Below, piece by piece: positions 45,720 through 58,128 of a DNA stretch of 64,000 nucleotides. Below the pieces are notes generated by a model, which ran no database searches, had not been told where the DNA came from, and saw nothing but the letters and a program-made list of their open reading frames with translations. This DNA is from Cryptomeria japonica (Eukaryota; Streptophyta; Pinopsida; Cupressales; Cupressaceae). The position numbers were made by a program, and so were the translations under genes. The DNA lies in NCBI RefSeq assembly GCF_030272615.1, contig NC_081406.1, positions 187,472,391 to 187,536,390 of the forward strand, written 5' to 3'. The first letter of the stretch is position 1. Each line of letters starts with the position of its first letter.

Positions 45720-47060
45720 CCCTTCTCCATGCTTTCTTCTAGATCACTTATCTTCTCTATAGTTGCTGGAACAATCTCAACCTTCTATACTTTATCTATT
45801 ATCCTTGATATAGTATACATTTCCACCCATTCTAACTCTTTCTGCAACCCTTTTACTGATCTTCTCTTTTCTGATCACACATCTGGTGCTATTGAGAAAA
45901 AATTCATAGCCTTTTCAACACATATGACTGACACTTAACAAATTATGTCTTAAACCTTCAATATAATAAACATCATCATTTTTATGCTATCCATCAATAG
46001 AAACACTTCCAATACCTCGAATAGATGCACCATCTTCTCGAACAAATTTCACTGATCCACCATCATATATCTTGAGATTAATAAACCTGTCTTTATCACC
46101 GGTCATATTATTTGAATATCCGAAGTCAATAGTCCATGTATTCAACTCTATCTTAGCAAGCAATGCAGTCTTGACTGTTCTCTCTTCTTCTGGTTTCTCC
46201 AAAGCATTCTCCTTATCTCCAATTGCTAAAAACAAGGATTCTTCATTTGATTCATCATCAAATTCATTTTCAGATGTATGTTCCTCGATAGAACATAAGC
46301 CCTTCTTCTCTCTTCTGTTAAGTTTACGTCTTCTAAATTTATTCTCTTCTCATCATCATTTAGTATCTTATAGTCTTCTCTGTGAGTGCAATTAGAAGCA
46401 TGATGTCCAATTCTATCACAAGATATAATATGCAGAGATAACTTACCTTTGTATTTTCTAGTACCTCATTGCAATCTTCTCACAAATTTTGCTTCAACTT
46501 CATCTATATCTCCACTGCATTCTAGATCATTATGTATTGAAACATTAAATGATGCTTCTTTCTTTTCTCTTTTCTCTTCCTCCCTTTCAGAAATTTCAAA
46601 GGCTGCTAAGGTACTAGTAAGATGATCAATAGTATATTTACTCAAATCATTGCTTTCCTCTATGAAACACCTTGTTGGCTTGAGGATTTAGGCAAGGTCA
46701 ACAAGATCTTCTGAACAACATCACATTCATCCAAATGTTCATTGACAACTCTAATACCATCAGGAAGATCAGTCACTCTATGAATATAGTTCTCATCACC
46801 TTGATCTTCAAGCATTCTCAGATACTCGTACTTCTATTTTAGATTCATCAGAAACCTTTTTTGTCTTCAGATCTCCCTCAAATGCCAAACATAACTTGTT
46901 CCATACAACTTTAGCTTCTTTCAATCCTTTTACTCTTCCAAACACTGAATCATTGATACAACTAAAAATTATACCTCTAGCCTTCACATTAGTCTCCTTT
47001 AACTTTATCTCATTCAAAGTCTAAGGAAAACCCAGTAGGGGTGTATATCAAGTCTGAATG
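45720..47060 (-). pseudogene. Copia#3 gag, CCHC and protease
   Basis: Gag is readable at 47017-46808 (IKLKETNVKARGIIFSCINDSVFGRVKGLKEAKVVWNKLCLAFEGD). A knuckle-like segment (CDRIGHHASNC) lies near 46410. The protease frame at 46235-45987 has WTIDFGYSNNMTGDKDRFINL, where the catalytic D-S-G is D-F-G, then YDGGSVKFV. The pre-integrase stretch (VSHMC, KGYEFF, STRCVIRKE) follows to about 45850 in another frame. Several stops break the chain. Confidence 0.82.
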
Positions 47061-47217
47061 ATTTCCCATATTCCATTCTACAATGTCTCCAAATGCGATT
47101 CCATTCTCTCCTTCTAGTACGAAAAGTTTGTACCATCAAAGATCAGAACTTTGTAATGCACTTCCTATGCCATACGAGATCTACCTCAAGCGGTTAAGAT
47201 TACTCAAGAGGAACCTT

Positions 47218-47229
47218 GCTCTGATACCA
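47218..47229 (-). other. Copia#3 primer binding site (initiator Met tRNA)
   Basis: Plus strand GCTCTGATACCA, minus strand TGGTATCAGAGC, two bases inside the 5' LTR end. Confidence 0.95.
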
Positions 47230-47231
47230 AT

Positions 47232-48414
47232 TGTTGAACCCAAGGAAGGATTGAGAGGGGGGTGAATCAGTCTTGAACAAAAATTAATGCAACACATAAT
47301 TAATCATCAAGACTAACGTAACACATCAACATCTAGATTTTCTATGTGGAAAACCCAAACAAGGAAAAACCACTGTGAGCACTTGCCCACAAAATATATC
47401 CACTATGTACATCAGATTACAAAGAATGAGCTCACTGCTCTGGACTTGCTAACTGAGGTTAACTTCTCTTGGGGTAAGATACAAAAGAGGACTTGTAAAA
47501 CTTGAAGCTAACTGCAATAGGGTAAGATACAAAAATGATTTGAAAAGAAGGATCTCCTAATCATGAAGTTGTCCTTGAACTTTGCATCAAGTGACCAACA
47601 TCAACACACACAATTCATACCTCAATTGTCAACACTCTGTCTCATCCATCTGCCATATTCTCAAAACAACTTTCATATCATTCGAACACAACTCTTCTTC
47701 TCTGCTCTTCACTAAATTTTGCACACTTCATTTCACATTCTCTACACTGTTCTTGCCACTTTCTCTACACCCAACACCTCATTGCACATTTAACTCAATC
47801 ACATTCATTCCTTATATACAAGACAGATCATCAAATCTTGAACCAAGTTGTCCTGAAACAAAATATAACTTCCAGACCAAAAACACACATTGATCCACTC
47901 TAGGAGAAAGAGGGGACCAAAACACATCTTCCAAAGTTCAATTTACCAATCTATATTCACCAGAACATAAATAACAACATACCAACATGCTATGCATCCA
48001 TATAAGCAATTGACAATCAAAACATATCCTCCAATATAAATAAATCTAATCCAGATTTCCACACGCTACAGTGAGACCCTTAAAACACCAAATTACCTAC
48101 TGCAAATGATATCCGGACCCAAAGATAGGTCTAACATAGAATATCACAACCTGCTATGAACAATAACATGACATTTGGAGAACACAAAGATATTTGTGGA
48201 CCACAAAACCAACATGTCCATGACACCAAACACATAACCAATGAAGATAACAACATCAAACAATGTCAACACTTTCTGAACCCGAACACTTCCAAAACAA
48301 CCAATAGAACAATTGCAACATCAACACAACAAGATATCTCTGCACCACAGACATTCCAAACCAACAACTATTTGGAACGACAAGTTTGACATCAATGACA
48401 ACCATAGAAACACA
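47232..48414 (-). repeat. Copia#3 5' LTR
   Basis: Direct repeat of 41983-43155 (see there); it ends beside the primer site at 47218-47229. Confidence 0.88.
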
Positions 48415-49013
48415 TACTTACAACATATTATTAGCATGAACAATATCATCATCCATTTCTTTATCAAGATTAATGAAAATAGTATCTCTCACACAAAAAG
48501 AGCATGAATCATCATTTTTCTTAAACATTTTTAATCTTGGTGATTTAGGTTGAACTTCCTCCCTAGGGTTAAGAAAAGGCTAGAAAAATAAGACCAAGTT
48601 AACATTTGGTGTCTTCGGGGAGGAAATGGTTTGAGAAGCAAGTTCACAAGCCTTAGCATGACATCTTCATCGATGTTCTCTCGTACAATAATTTCTTTTA
48701 GTTTTAGCCAAGGGTTGTGAAGGTCAAGGATCAATGGACATAGATTTCTTTTCTTCCTTTAAAGGAGGAGGAACATGAGAAGGTCTACGAGGTTGGGAAA
48801 TATGATATGCCAAGTGCTTCCCTTTGTAAGATGTATGAGGCAAGAGTGTGGAATATATAAGATGAATATAAGGTGTAGGAAGGATATAGGTCTATCATGA
48901 GGAGGAAAAATAGGTTTAGGGTGTCTAGGTGTACTCAAAGATAAGATCATCTCATTTTCCCACTTTTGATAAGATAGAAAGAGAGCATCGCTTCAAGGCT
49001 TAAGAGGCTCAAA
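48415..49013 (-). other. Tat#2 internal sequence downstream of protease, no domain
   Basis: Proline-rich short frames only (for example PRHPKPIFPPHDRP near 48930). This is where RT should begin in an autonomous gypsy element, and none is seen. Confidence 0.5.
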
Positions 49014-51200
49014 TTATTTAGGCCAAAAGTAATCAAGGGTGAAATATCCACGCCTTGTCAGGGGTTGGTACATGATATTAATAATCGTTATGATATTTCC
49101 ATTATGAGCAAATTTCAAACATTTATGAATAGTAGAAGGAATCAATTTCATGGAAGAGAGCCAAGGATGTCCCAACTTCACATGAAATTGATATGATGTA
49201 GGAATGATAGAAAATGTCACATCGAAGCACTTAGTACCAAACTCAACGGGAAGACTAATAGAACCAATAGTAGGGAAAGAGAAACCATCATACACATTGA
49301 CCATTACATCAAATTTATCATATGTTACTTGATGCAATTTTAAAGTATGGAGATATTCTTCAGTGACCACATTCACCATACACACTGGATCAATGAGCAC
49401 CCCTTGTGAGAGTTTGTCTTTGATATTTGCAATGATATATAGTGGGCCATTAGATGATACAATACTTAATAGGATCAAAGGTAATGCATAGGTCCTTAAG
49501 AGGAGTAGGTTTATCAACAAGATTAATAACATTCTTGGACTCAAAACCAATGTCATTGGGAGAAAAAACAAGAGACTCAGACTCAATCATAGACTCAATC
49601 ATATTAGTAGAATGGGAAGACAAAGGATTAGTAAAGATTTGGAGGTATTGATTAGGAGAAGATACATATTTTTTCCATTATCATTCACACTAGCTATGGA
49701 TATGGTATTGTTATCAATGAACTCCTGAATCTTACTCCTTAAGGTATAACACTTCTCAGTATCATGACTGGGTTGATGGTGATATGAGAAAAAGGATTTG
49801 GGATCATGATAAGATGACAAAGGTTTTAAGGTATCAATTGGATTGATGGGAGGAAGTTCAACACATTATTATTTATCAGTCTCAACATTATTCTATGCAA
49901 AGACTTAGAAAGAGGAGTAAATTATTTTCTAAGTTATTTGGATAAAGGGCCCACACTTGATGTCATGGCTGTCGCTTGAGTTTTGATAATTTCGTTCATC
50001 TTGGTGCATCCTTTGTTCAGTTTAAACTTCACAAAATATTGTTGAACACTCTGATCCTTATCAACCAAAGCCATTGAAGGAGATGATTAAAATTGACTCA
50101 CTTAAAGTTGATAATTATGAAGTACTACACACAACTAAGTAAAGGAAGTAAACTCAGAAAAGAGAATCTTATCCCTAATGTATTTTTGTAAATTAGCAAT
50201 AAAAATTGTTTGAACATCATGATCAGGCATAGGATAAGAAATTTGAGAATTAAAATGTTTATATATACCAATAAAATTAGTCACTATCTCTTTAACTCCT
50301 TGCTTACAATGAATCAAATAAGTCAAAGTAATTTTAGGACTAGTATAATTGTGAAACTGTTGGATGAAGGTATTAGCTAATTATTGAAATGATGTATAGA
50401 ATAAGTAGGAAAAGAGAAATACCATTGCAAATCTTTATCCCTAAAGGTTTGAGTAAAAAATTTAGCCATAAGTCTTTGGTCACGAGAAAAGTCACTACAC
50501 AGAGTTTGAAATGTTTTCACATGAGTCAAAGGATCAATTTTTTTTATTGTAAAGCTCCAATTGAGGGACTTCCATATGTTTAGGAGGGACAACACAGACA
50601 ATGTAATCGGATAATGGGCTCACTACATCAAATGTGGGCACATTAAACTTGAATCGGGTAATGGAAGCCAATTGTTGTTGTAGGGATGTGATAGTTTGAG
50701 CAAGGTTATTGATGGTTGCTTCGATGGATGGATTAAAACTTGACATATTGAATTGTGATGGAGGAGTAATGCATTGTTGTATGTAGGTGGAGGTTGAGAG
50801 TAAGGAGGTGGAACACTATGATATGTGGGTATGGGAGATGATTGGGATACAAATGGAAGAGTCACAAAAGGAGGTATATAAGAATGTTGATTAATGGGAT
50901 TGCCCCCATGACTAACATGTGTAGTATTAACATTTTGTGTGGAAGTAGTCATGATAGAAGATGTAAAGGTAGGCACACTAGGTACAAATGTAGGCATATG
51001 AATGGAATGCTTGTCTTGACTAGTGGGTTGAGAGTAACAAAGGACTTTTCCACAACTTTTGATAGACATGGTATTAATGTCAACAATATGAGCAAGGCCA
51101 TACAACAAATGAACACCAATTTTATCACTTTGCACCATCTTTTTAGTCCTTCAATCAATGGGATTGCCTCACTTTTCAGGTTTTGTTGACTCATCCATTG
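49014..51200 (-). pseudogene. Tat#2 gag and protease, broken
   Basis: Gag: FNPSIEATINNLAQTITSLQQQ near 50740, then DPLTHVKTFQTLCSDFSRDQRLMAK and FRDKDLQWYFSFPT near 50540-50420, then LIHCKQGVKEIVTNFIGIYKHF at 50326, typical of the retrotransposon gag fold. A compact knuckle-like motif SYHHQPSHDTEKCYTLRSKI lies near 49780. Protease at 49586-49014 is a 190-codon frame with GVLIDPVCMVNVVTEEYL, where D-P-V replaces the active-site triad, then PTSYQFHVKLGHPWLSSM. The N-terminal region up to 51.2 kb is Pro/Gln/Ser-rich and frameshifted. Confidence 0.82.
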
Positions 51201-51983
51201 TTGAAGATTTTTAAATTTATTGTCAATCTTTTTCATTCGGGCAATGGTAATCCTAGTTATTGGTTCATCCTCATCATGAGAATTATGAAAAGAATGGGGA
51301 TACATTACATTATTTGTTGGGTTGGAGGAACCACCATCATTCTCATGAAATAAGTTACCCAAATTAGGCTCCATATCCTTGGTAATTAATCCTTGGAAAA
51401 CCTTAATTCTATAAATTCTTCTCACAAGAATATTGTAGGTAGGACTAATGGTAACAAAACTCATGCACAAAGAAGGGAAATTTGAATACACAAATTGAAG
51501 TTTGTGATTAAACAATGTAAAATTTTGTAAAAGTGATTGATTAACTAATTAATTAAGAAATTTGATTTATGAATTTAAAAGATAAATGCCTCTAAATCAT
51601 AGAATAACATGTCATAAATGCCAGACTTGAAAATGGATTTGAAATATTATGCAACCCACAAGTGAATTTTAGAATTATAAATTAGGGTTTTTGTGAATTT
51701 AACCTATAAATTTATGTAATTCAATTGAAAATGATATCTATGAGTGTAAATTTGAATTTTAAAATTCATAAAAAATTGATTTGAGACAATGAATCCAAAT
51801 TAGGCAACCCATAAGTTCAATTTGAGAATTATAAATTAGGGTTTCTGAATTTAACCTCTAAATTTATGTAATTCAATTGGAAATAAAATTATGAGAGTAA
51901 ATTTGAATTTTAAAATGCATAAACAATCAGATGTGAGAACATAAATAAAAAATTAAGGTGCAATAAGTTTGGTTCACCAAAAA
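51201..51983 (-). other. Tat#2 5' leader
   Basis: AT-rich leader between the 5' LTR and gag. TTTTTGGTGAACC (minus strand) begins right at the LTR edge; its TGG is what a tRNA CCA end would pair with, so it is a candidate primer site, tRNA not identified. Two diverged copies of AATTATAAATTAGGGTTT (near 51693 and 51829) form a ~135-bp internal repeat. Confidence 0.6.
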
Positions 51984-53129
51984 TGTAGAGGGTTTAAAAT
52001 TAGGGTTAGGGTTAAATTAAGATAATAAAACCAATAAGTAACCTAATTTACCAATACATCGAGGAAAGGTGGAATCTAATAGATCTGACCTTGATGAGTC
52101 AAGATTTTGATCAGATTCCAGTCCTCCTAGATGGGCCTCTTTCTTCCCTAAGTTGAATTGAATTTTGAATTGTTAAAGATTAGGGGAAAATAGTGAATTA
52201 TTGAAGCAATGTAATAGAAATAGTGAGATATAGATGTCATACGGAGCCACAAACTTGGATCTAAGCATAAGAAGGTGATTCAGATATGTTCGTAGAAGTT
52301 CAACCTGATTTTTCGAGACTGTGTTTCTCTAATTCGGCTTGGTCCTCTGAATTTATCACCGTTAAAAGGGGAACCTATTCATCTCTATGAATCCTATTGA
52401 TTCTCTTGAATGTAGCTCTATACCTATTTCCCGCACATAGAAAGAAGGGGGAAATTGTTGGGAATGGGGGTTTACCTTAGGTCAAACCCCAGTTTTGGAG
52501 TTAACCATGAAATTGAATTAAAAATGTAAATAAAGTACTGCAATAAAATGCTTTCCTTTTGAGGGAAAGACTAAAAATTCTGAACCACTAATGATATACC
52601 TTTAATGAAGTTTTGTTTGTCTTCACAAGGAATTAGGGTTTCATGTTGATAGTATTAATAAAACATAGAACATGAGTGTCATCTCCAATGATTGAATCTT
52701 GACTTCACTTCTACTCCAATGCTTGATAGAAGATTGATTGCTTGCTCACTTGAATTTGCTAAAATGTAGGATGCTAGATTGATCAATTAGGTTTGAAATG
52801 AGAGGGGTAGAACTCCTTTTATACTTGATGGTCGAAAAACAAATTGAATTTATGACATGAGATGACACATGATCTAGGTCCTCGCCCAAATTAGGTGACC
52901 TTTATGAGGCCCCAAAATGGACCCTTTTTGAGGGGACCATGGTGTTGGGTGCCATGGTCCTAGAAATCAGGGCTTAGGGATCAAGGGGAGTTAGTGTAGA
53001 TAGTGAAAAGTTGTGTTTGATAGTTGGTGTGAGAAAAATTAGTGCTTCAATTAGGCCTTGGATGACAAACGCCAAAGTGAGGCCCAAGTGAGGACAAAAT
53101 TCTAGGTGAGTACAATTTAGGATGCTACA
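51984..53129 (-). repeat. Tat#2 5' LTR
   Basis: Direct repeat of 38929-40064 with matching GTAGG flank at 53130-53134. Ends TGTAGAGGG ... GGATGCTACA on the plus strand. Confidence 0.9.
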
Positions 53130-53224
53130 GTAGGAAGGCCATGAGCCTTGATCATTGTACTTAAATTTATTTTTTATGTACCTCTTAGATTCAATTTCAA
53201 TGCATAATTTAAAGTGGGATAATT

Positions 53225-54047
53225 TTAGGATAAGATAGCATTAACCTTGCAATCTTAAGATATTCATTTTTCTCTATGTTCTTTGGAAAGTGTTCCCTAG
53301 GACATGTGAGAAACATATTAAATATTTGTACTTTATGGCTATTTGTAATTGAATTTTCAAGAGGTGAAAATGAAGAGGTGATGAAAATAAATTTAAATTG
53401 ACAAAATACACTCTTTCTCACATCCATATTAAGAGATGAAAGTTCATGCACAAGGAGACCGAGTTTGCGAGGAGAAAAGGTGTCCATTTAGGGTTTTGAA
53501 TAGTCATTGGGAGTTAGAGAGCACTCAAAATGTCTTAAGTTTGTGTGGCTTTGGGTTTGGTACCCAAAGAGGAGTCAATAGAAGAGTTTTATTGTTCTAT
53601 TATGTCTATTGGCTATTCATTCTCCAAGGCATGGGTTTTGCAAGTGGTTTTGGCCCCTTGTTTTGGGAAAACAACAATTGTTTTCCCCCTCCCTTTTGGA
53701 TATAAATTGGAGCCAATACATAGTTTTTTCATCATATTTTCTTTGAGGTATGCAAGTAGTTTAGAGATTATTTGGAGAAGTTAAGTGAAGTGTATAATTT
53801 TTGCAGCCTCTCTTTTTGAAGATTAATAATATACTTGTCCTCATTCTTTGGTGGAGTATTTTCCCAAAAGGGGTTCTTTATGTAAATTTGGTGTCTCTTT
53901 TGTTATGATTCATTTTATATTTATGTTGAATGGTGCAATCACATGCTCATTTCATATTTAGTTTTAGATTTGGTAATGTTTTCAAGTTTGTAATCACATA
54001 AGAAATTTCTTAATGCAAGCATTATTTACCTTGTTTCTCAACACATC
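53225..54047 (+). repeat. Copia#2 3' LTR
   Basis: It follows AAAGTGGGATAATTTT and starts near TTAGGATAAGATAGC. It contains a TATA-like GGATATAAATTGG near 53698 and TTGGTGGAGTATTTTCCC near 53850, and ends TTTCTCAACA. Diverged but collinear with the LTR at 59258-60328 (shared TTAGGATAA start, TTGGAAAGTGT, GGTGGAGT-TTTTCCCA). The first bases are uncertain. Confidence 0.65.
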
Positions 54048-54074
54048 CTACATAAGGAGGAAATTCAATTAATA

Positions 54075-55950
54075 TGATAAATCAATGCACTATGTGGAAA
54101 ATTAAGAGTAGAAGTGCTTCTTCTGAATAATATGATCAAGAAAAAGTAGGCACATCGGGAAAATCCAATGCCTTCATGGATTTAAGAGACCAATACAATT
54201 TTACTTCAACTGATTCAATTGATAAGTATCTCATAAGGAGGAAAATTGATTTGGATGAGGATGATGTGAGAAGAAATGATGTTGCAATTTGTATAATTGG
54301 TAGGGGTTAGTCTAAAAATTTAGATGAAAGAAAATATGGCATGCTTGGTTAAGGTATGGATGGATGATAGGTTGACCAATATAACTTTTCACCTACTAGT
54401 TCTCATATGTCCGAATTTGATTGCAATTTATACGATGTTGATTAGTAGATACAAAATGAGATTGATGAAAGAAAAATAATTTAAGATTATTGTTTAGACT
54501 TGATCTACTAGGTTCGAAAGAGAAGACAAGAACTTCAAGTTGAAATTGACTAGCTAACATAGGCTTGCACTCAAGTTGCTCAACAATATATGGAAAAATA
54601 ATACAATGCACAAAATGTACCTTGCCAGTAGATGTATAATATTCCTCAAAATAAAATAAAAAACCCTCAACATCAAAATGTGGGAAAATAAAAATTGGAG
54701 ACGACCCCAAAATACATGCTCAAATATTTACACTATTTAGATAGTCTCTAAGGGAAAAAAGGTACAAAAAAATTAACATTTATGGTATCCTAAATTGTCT
54801 AAATCCAATCTGGATAAGATTAGAGGAAAGATTTCAAAATTTCAAGGCAACAATGTAGTCATGGGAGACTACTTTATCAATATCACCAATGAGTAGGAAA
54901 TCGAGATGAAGATGTAATGATGAAACTATTTGTACAATATCTTGAGGAAAGTGTGAAAGAATGATATATAAATATCCCAAATTGTAGCATTACTTCTTGG
55001 GGGAGTTTTTAAGTGTATTCAAAATATAATATAAGGATAATATTGTCCCAAATTTTACTATCCATGAGATCACTGCTTACAAGAAGAGCATTAAGGAAAT
55101 GGTGGAAGAATTCAATAGTGAGTTCATTATTATTATGAGAAAGGTACCTAAATATCTCAAGCCTAATAATTCAATATGTCATGTGTTATATTGTGGTTCT
55201 TTTAATTCCAATATTGGGTATTCTTTGAGAGATAAAAAACCTCAAATAGTTAACGAGGCATATGCAACTACCATCAATATTAAAAGCAATATGAGAGCAT
55301 CAAGTAATAATTTGAAAATGATAGATGCAAATTTGTCACAACTAGATAAGTTATCTATAAATAAACTTCTTAAAACCAAAAACAAGTTGGATAAACTAAT
55401 GTGGTTCATAAAATATTTGTCTTATTAAGCAACAAAACATGAGAAAGGGACTCCACCTTAGGGTGCATCCACATATTATAATGAAGGGAAAATATTGCAA
55501 AATAGTCCATTCAACATTAATTGGTCTAAAAGACCATAACAAGATGATAAGAGACTACTCGTAAGCATGTGAATTTCAATAAATAGGACAAGGATACTCT
55601 ATATCTTCTAAGGAGGTAACACATAAAATTTCAAGATTTATGGTATGAGTCATGTTTCCTTATGATCATTTGAATTATGCGATGACCCTTTGGTAGAGAT
55701 GAAGAATTTCTTAATGAGAAGAGTGTTGTTGAATTTTATGAGGATAATATCAACCAATTTGATGATTTTTTCTATGGTTAAGGATGAAGCATGTCATGAT
55801 ATCCTTGATCTAAATGATAAAATTTTCTAGGGTGAAGGTAATGTTAATCCACACCACTATCTATTTATCTCTCATGTAGAAAACATAAAAGAGGACAAGG
55901 CCATCAAATGAGGAATTTAAAACCATCACACATGCAGTAGTAATGCAATT
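54075..55950 (+). pseudogene. Gypsy#3 gag-like region
   Basis: ATG near 54079 opens a stop-ridden stretch (NQCTMWKIKSRSASSE, then SGKSNAFMDLRDQYNF, DKYLIRRKIDLDEDDVRRNDVAI). Later pieces at 55081-55428 (EEFNSEFIIIMRKVPKYL) look like gag of gymnosperm-type gypsy elements, but I rely on position more than on a motif. Confidence 0.5.
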
Positions 55951-56359
55951 GCAGAATGGATACCAGTTAAGAAATAAATATTTTTCCATTGCAAGGGAAG
56001 CATGAGAATCATAAATCAAATGTAATTGTTCCAAAGTTTGATACTAGTATATAGAAGGTGAGCACAAATGATAAACATAATATCCTAACCCAAAAAGGTT
56101 GATGATAAAAGAAAGACTATAGAACAATAGTAGACTAAGAAGAAATTCATGTTAAAGTTCTTGAGACAATAAGTGAAAACAAGTGGTATTTTTGTTGATA
56201 AGGAGAAAATTTATAATGCTAAGTCCATAATTGATAAAGAGGTCCCCATGAACTACTATCTATAGGTTTCAATCTAGGAGGGAGGTAAGAGATAATGTAG
56301 TTACTTTTTATTCAAAACAAAGTGGGCCTTGAAATCCTATTGCAAACGAGATAACCATA

Positions 56360-57000
56360 TCATCAATTTCACCTTTTCCAACCTATACTCTAATTGAAAT
56401 TGGACAAATTTTGAGTCAGGTAAGCATTTATTTACGATTTTCAAGGGTTCTTAGAATTATTGAGCATAGGGAAAGAGCTCTATCTTTTGTTTTTGTTACT
56501 ATACCAAAACAACCAATTAACATCCTAAATGAAGAGGAAAGTGTAGAAAAGGGGGAGAATTTGGAAGTATACCTTGGAGATTCTATTGTCAATAGTCAAC
56601 TAAGTATAGACACCTTTTATACCAACTTGATTATCAACAAGCCCATAACTATATTATTGACTCGAGTGCATCTAGTAATGTCATGAAATTTTAAGTAATG
56701 AACAAGTTGGTTTTGTGTGTCAATATCCTATTTCCAATTCTTTTCTATAGATTCTAGAGAAGTTAGCATCCTTGGAGTGGTTAATGTAGAAGTGCAATTG
56801 GTTATCTATCCTAACAAGTCCTTCTTGATGGTCATTATAATATTGGACTACTCTCCTATGTGGGGAATTTTATTATCCATAAAATGGGAAACTTATATGA
56901 GATGGGGCATATAGATGGAATTATTATATGCCACCATTCATTTTCATAGAGAAAATATCAAGTTGCACAGGGAATAAAAGGTCCTAGACAATATTGAATA
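56360..57000 (+). pseudogene. Gypsy#3 protease region
   Basis: A 91-codon frame at 56411-56686 (RALSFVFVTIPKQPINILNEEES, IDTFYTNLIINKPI) is followed, after shifts, by a damaged D-S/C-A-S-x-N-V active-site-like stretch near 56660. A frame with SREVSILGVVNVEVQL and PNKSFLMVIIILDY follows at 56750-56850. The order resembles an aspartic protease and its upstream linker in plant gypsy Pol. Confidence 0.5.
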
Positions 57001-58128
57001 TTGATACAATTCATCTAAAGAGGGAAACATATTTGATATAGGCATTGATAATATGGTAGTTTATTGTGATGAAACTTGGATTGAAAAAAGTAATCTCACT
57101 TGATCAAGTGTTGATAAGGAACTTAGCGATGGTCTTTAGACCATTTTATTTGATGGATTCTATTCAAGAGTTAAATAATAGCGTTGGTATTGTTATTATA
57201 TCTCTGAATGAATAAAAATGAAGTCTTCAATTATTCTTACTTTTTATTATAATAATATTATTGAGAATGAGGTCCTATTGTTGGTGTTAAATATAGCTAA
57301 TAGAGTTATATGATTAAGGATTCATGGAGACTTATAATTAATAGTACAATAGGTGAAAGTTACATATGATACTAAGGAAAAGAAGTTGATATCATATAGG
57401 AATGCAGTTTTGGATAGCATGGTGTTGTTTGACACCATTAGCATTGAATAGCTTGATAGAAGTGAATAATCTCACAATTGTAGTGTCAATGTATGATTTG
57501 GACTCAAATCTTCCTTTATATTAGAAAATTATTGAGGTTTTAGTGAGGCTTACCATACCAAAAAGTATACGTAGCTAGTAAATATTTTATGATAGCTAGA
57601 AAATATATAGGTTCACCAATAGTATGGATGAATTTGACAATAAATTGATTGGCTAGCAACCAATGGTTGAGATAGAAGATGGAAAGAAAACCTTGTTTGG
57701 GAATGGGGTATTACAATTGAATACAAATAATATTCACAAAGGGTTAGTTGCCTTAGAAAATATGTTTGACAATTGATATCACTACAAGAAAAAATGCAAA
57801 TCAACTCATGAAGATGACACTGAGAGTATGAAATTGAGGATAAATGAGAATCCCAAGATGGTATATATAGATAAGAGACTCAAGAAAAATGAGAAATAAA
57901 TCTTGATTTCATTATTGAGAAAGATAAACAAATTCTTTACATGGTCTAATGAATATCTTCAAGCTTGTACAAGGTAGATTTGTTTCAACTAGTATTCCAC
58001 TCTAGCTCAATGTTAAACCACTCAAGCAATAGAAAATGCCAACCAACCACACCTTGGCTCTTAAAATGTAAAAGTATTATATGAAAGTTAAGGAGGTGAG
58101 AATTATCAAAGCGATTACACACTCATAA

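Larger units (their letters stand above)
41983..48414 (-). mobile_element. Copia#3 retrotransposon lacking integrase
   Basis: Direct LTRs of about 1.17-1.18 kb (41983-43155 and 47232-48414) begin TGTTRAACCCAA on the plus strand. A perfect primer site lies beside the right LTR and the purine tract AAAGGGGGAGATTAA beside the left one, so the element runs on the minus strand. It contains gag, a CCHC region, protease, RT and RNase H, but the protease region joins RT within a few hundred bases, leaving no integrase core. No 5-bp duplication could be matched (CATTG versus TACTT). A solo LTR is nested in RT. Confidence 0.88.
38929..53129 (-). mobile_element. Gypsy element Tat#2, complete ends, gag-pro only
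   Basis: Long direct LTRs (38929-40064 and 51984-53129, about 1.14 kb each) start TGTAGAGGG and end GGATGCTACA or TACG on the plus strand. GTAGG flanks both ends (38924-38928 and 53130-53134), a perfect 5-bp duplication. Minus orientation follows from gag and protease at 51.2-49.0 kb, a primer-site-like TGGTGAACC beside the right LTR and the purine tract GTGGGGGCTAAA beside the left LTR. Subtracting the nested copia and the solo LTR beside it leaves about 7 kb. No RT, RNase H or integrase was found, so it is non-autonomous or has lost pol. Confidence 0.9.
35690..54047 (+). mobile_element. Copia#2 retrotransposon, hit by four later insertions
   Basis: The plus strand carries a copia integrase, RT and RNase H from about 35.7 to 38.93 kb. 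The frame then stops at a complete gypsy element (38929-53129). The 3' end of Copia#2 resumes at 53130 with a purine-rich AAAGTGGGATAATTTT and an LTR to 54047. Inside it are also a solo LTR (36439-36805) and a SINE (37426-37705). No 5' LTR, gag or protease was recognised upstream of 35.69 kb. LTRs of the same family occur at 53.2 and 59.3 kb. Confidence 0.8.

Noticed and set aside
45666-45938. Ser-rich plus-strand ORF (90 codons)
   Set aside because: Its Ser run is the (CTT)n microsatellite and it is antisense to the Copia#3 coding region.
42342-48507. Several His/Thr/Asn-rich plus-strand ORFs (42342-42578, 47582-47893, 48156-48507)
   Set aside because: They recur at equivalent positions in the two LTRs of Copia#3 and run antisense to the element, so they are LTR composition and not genes.
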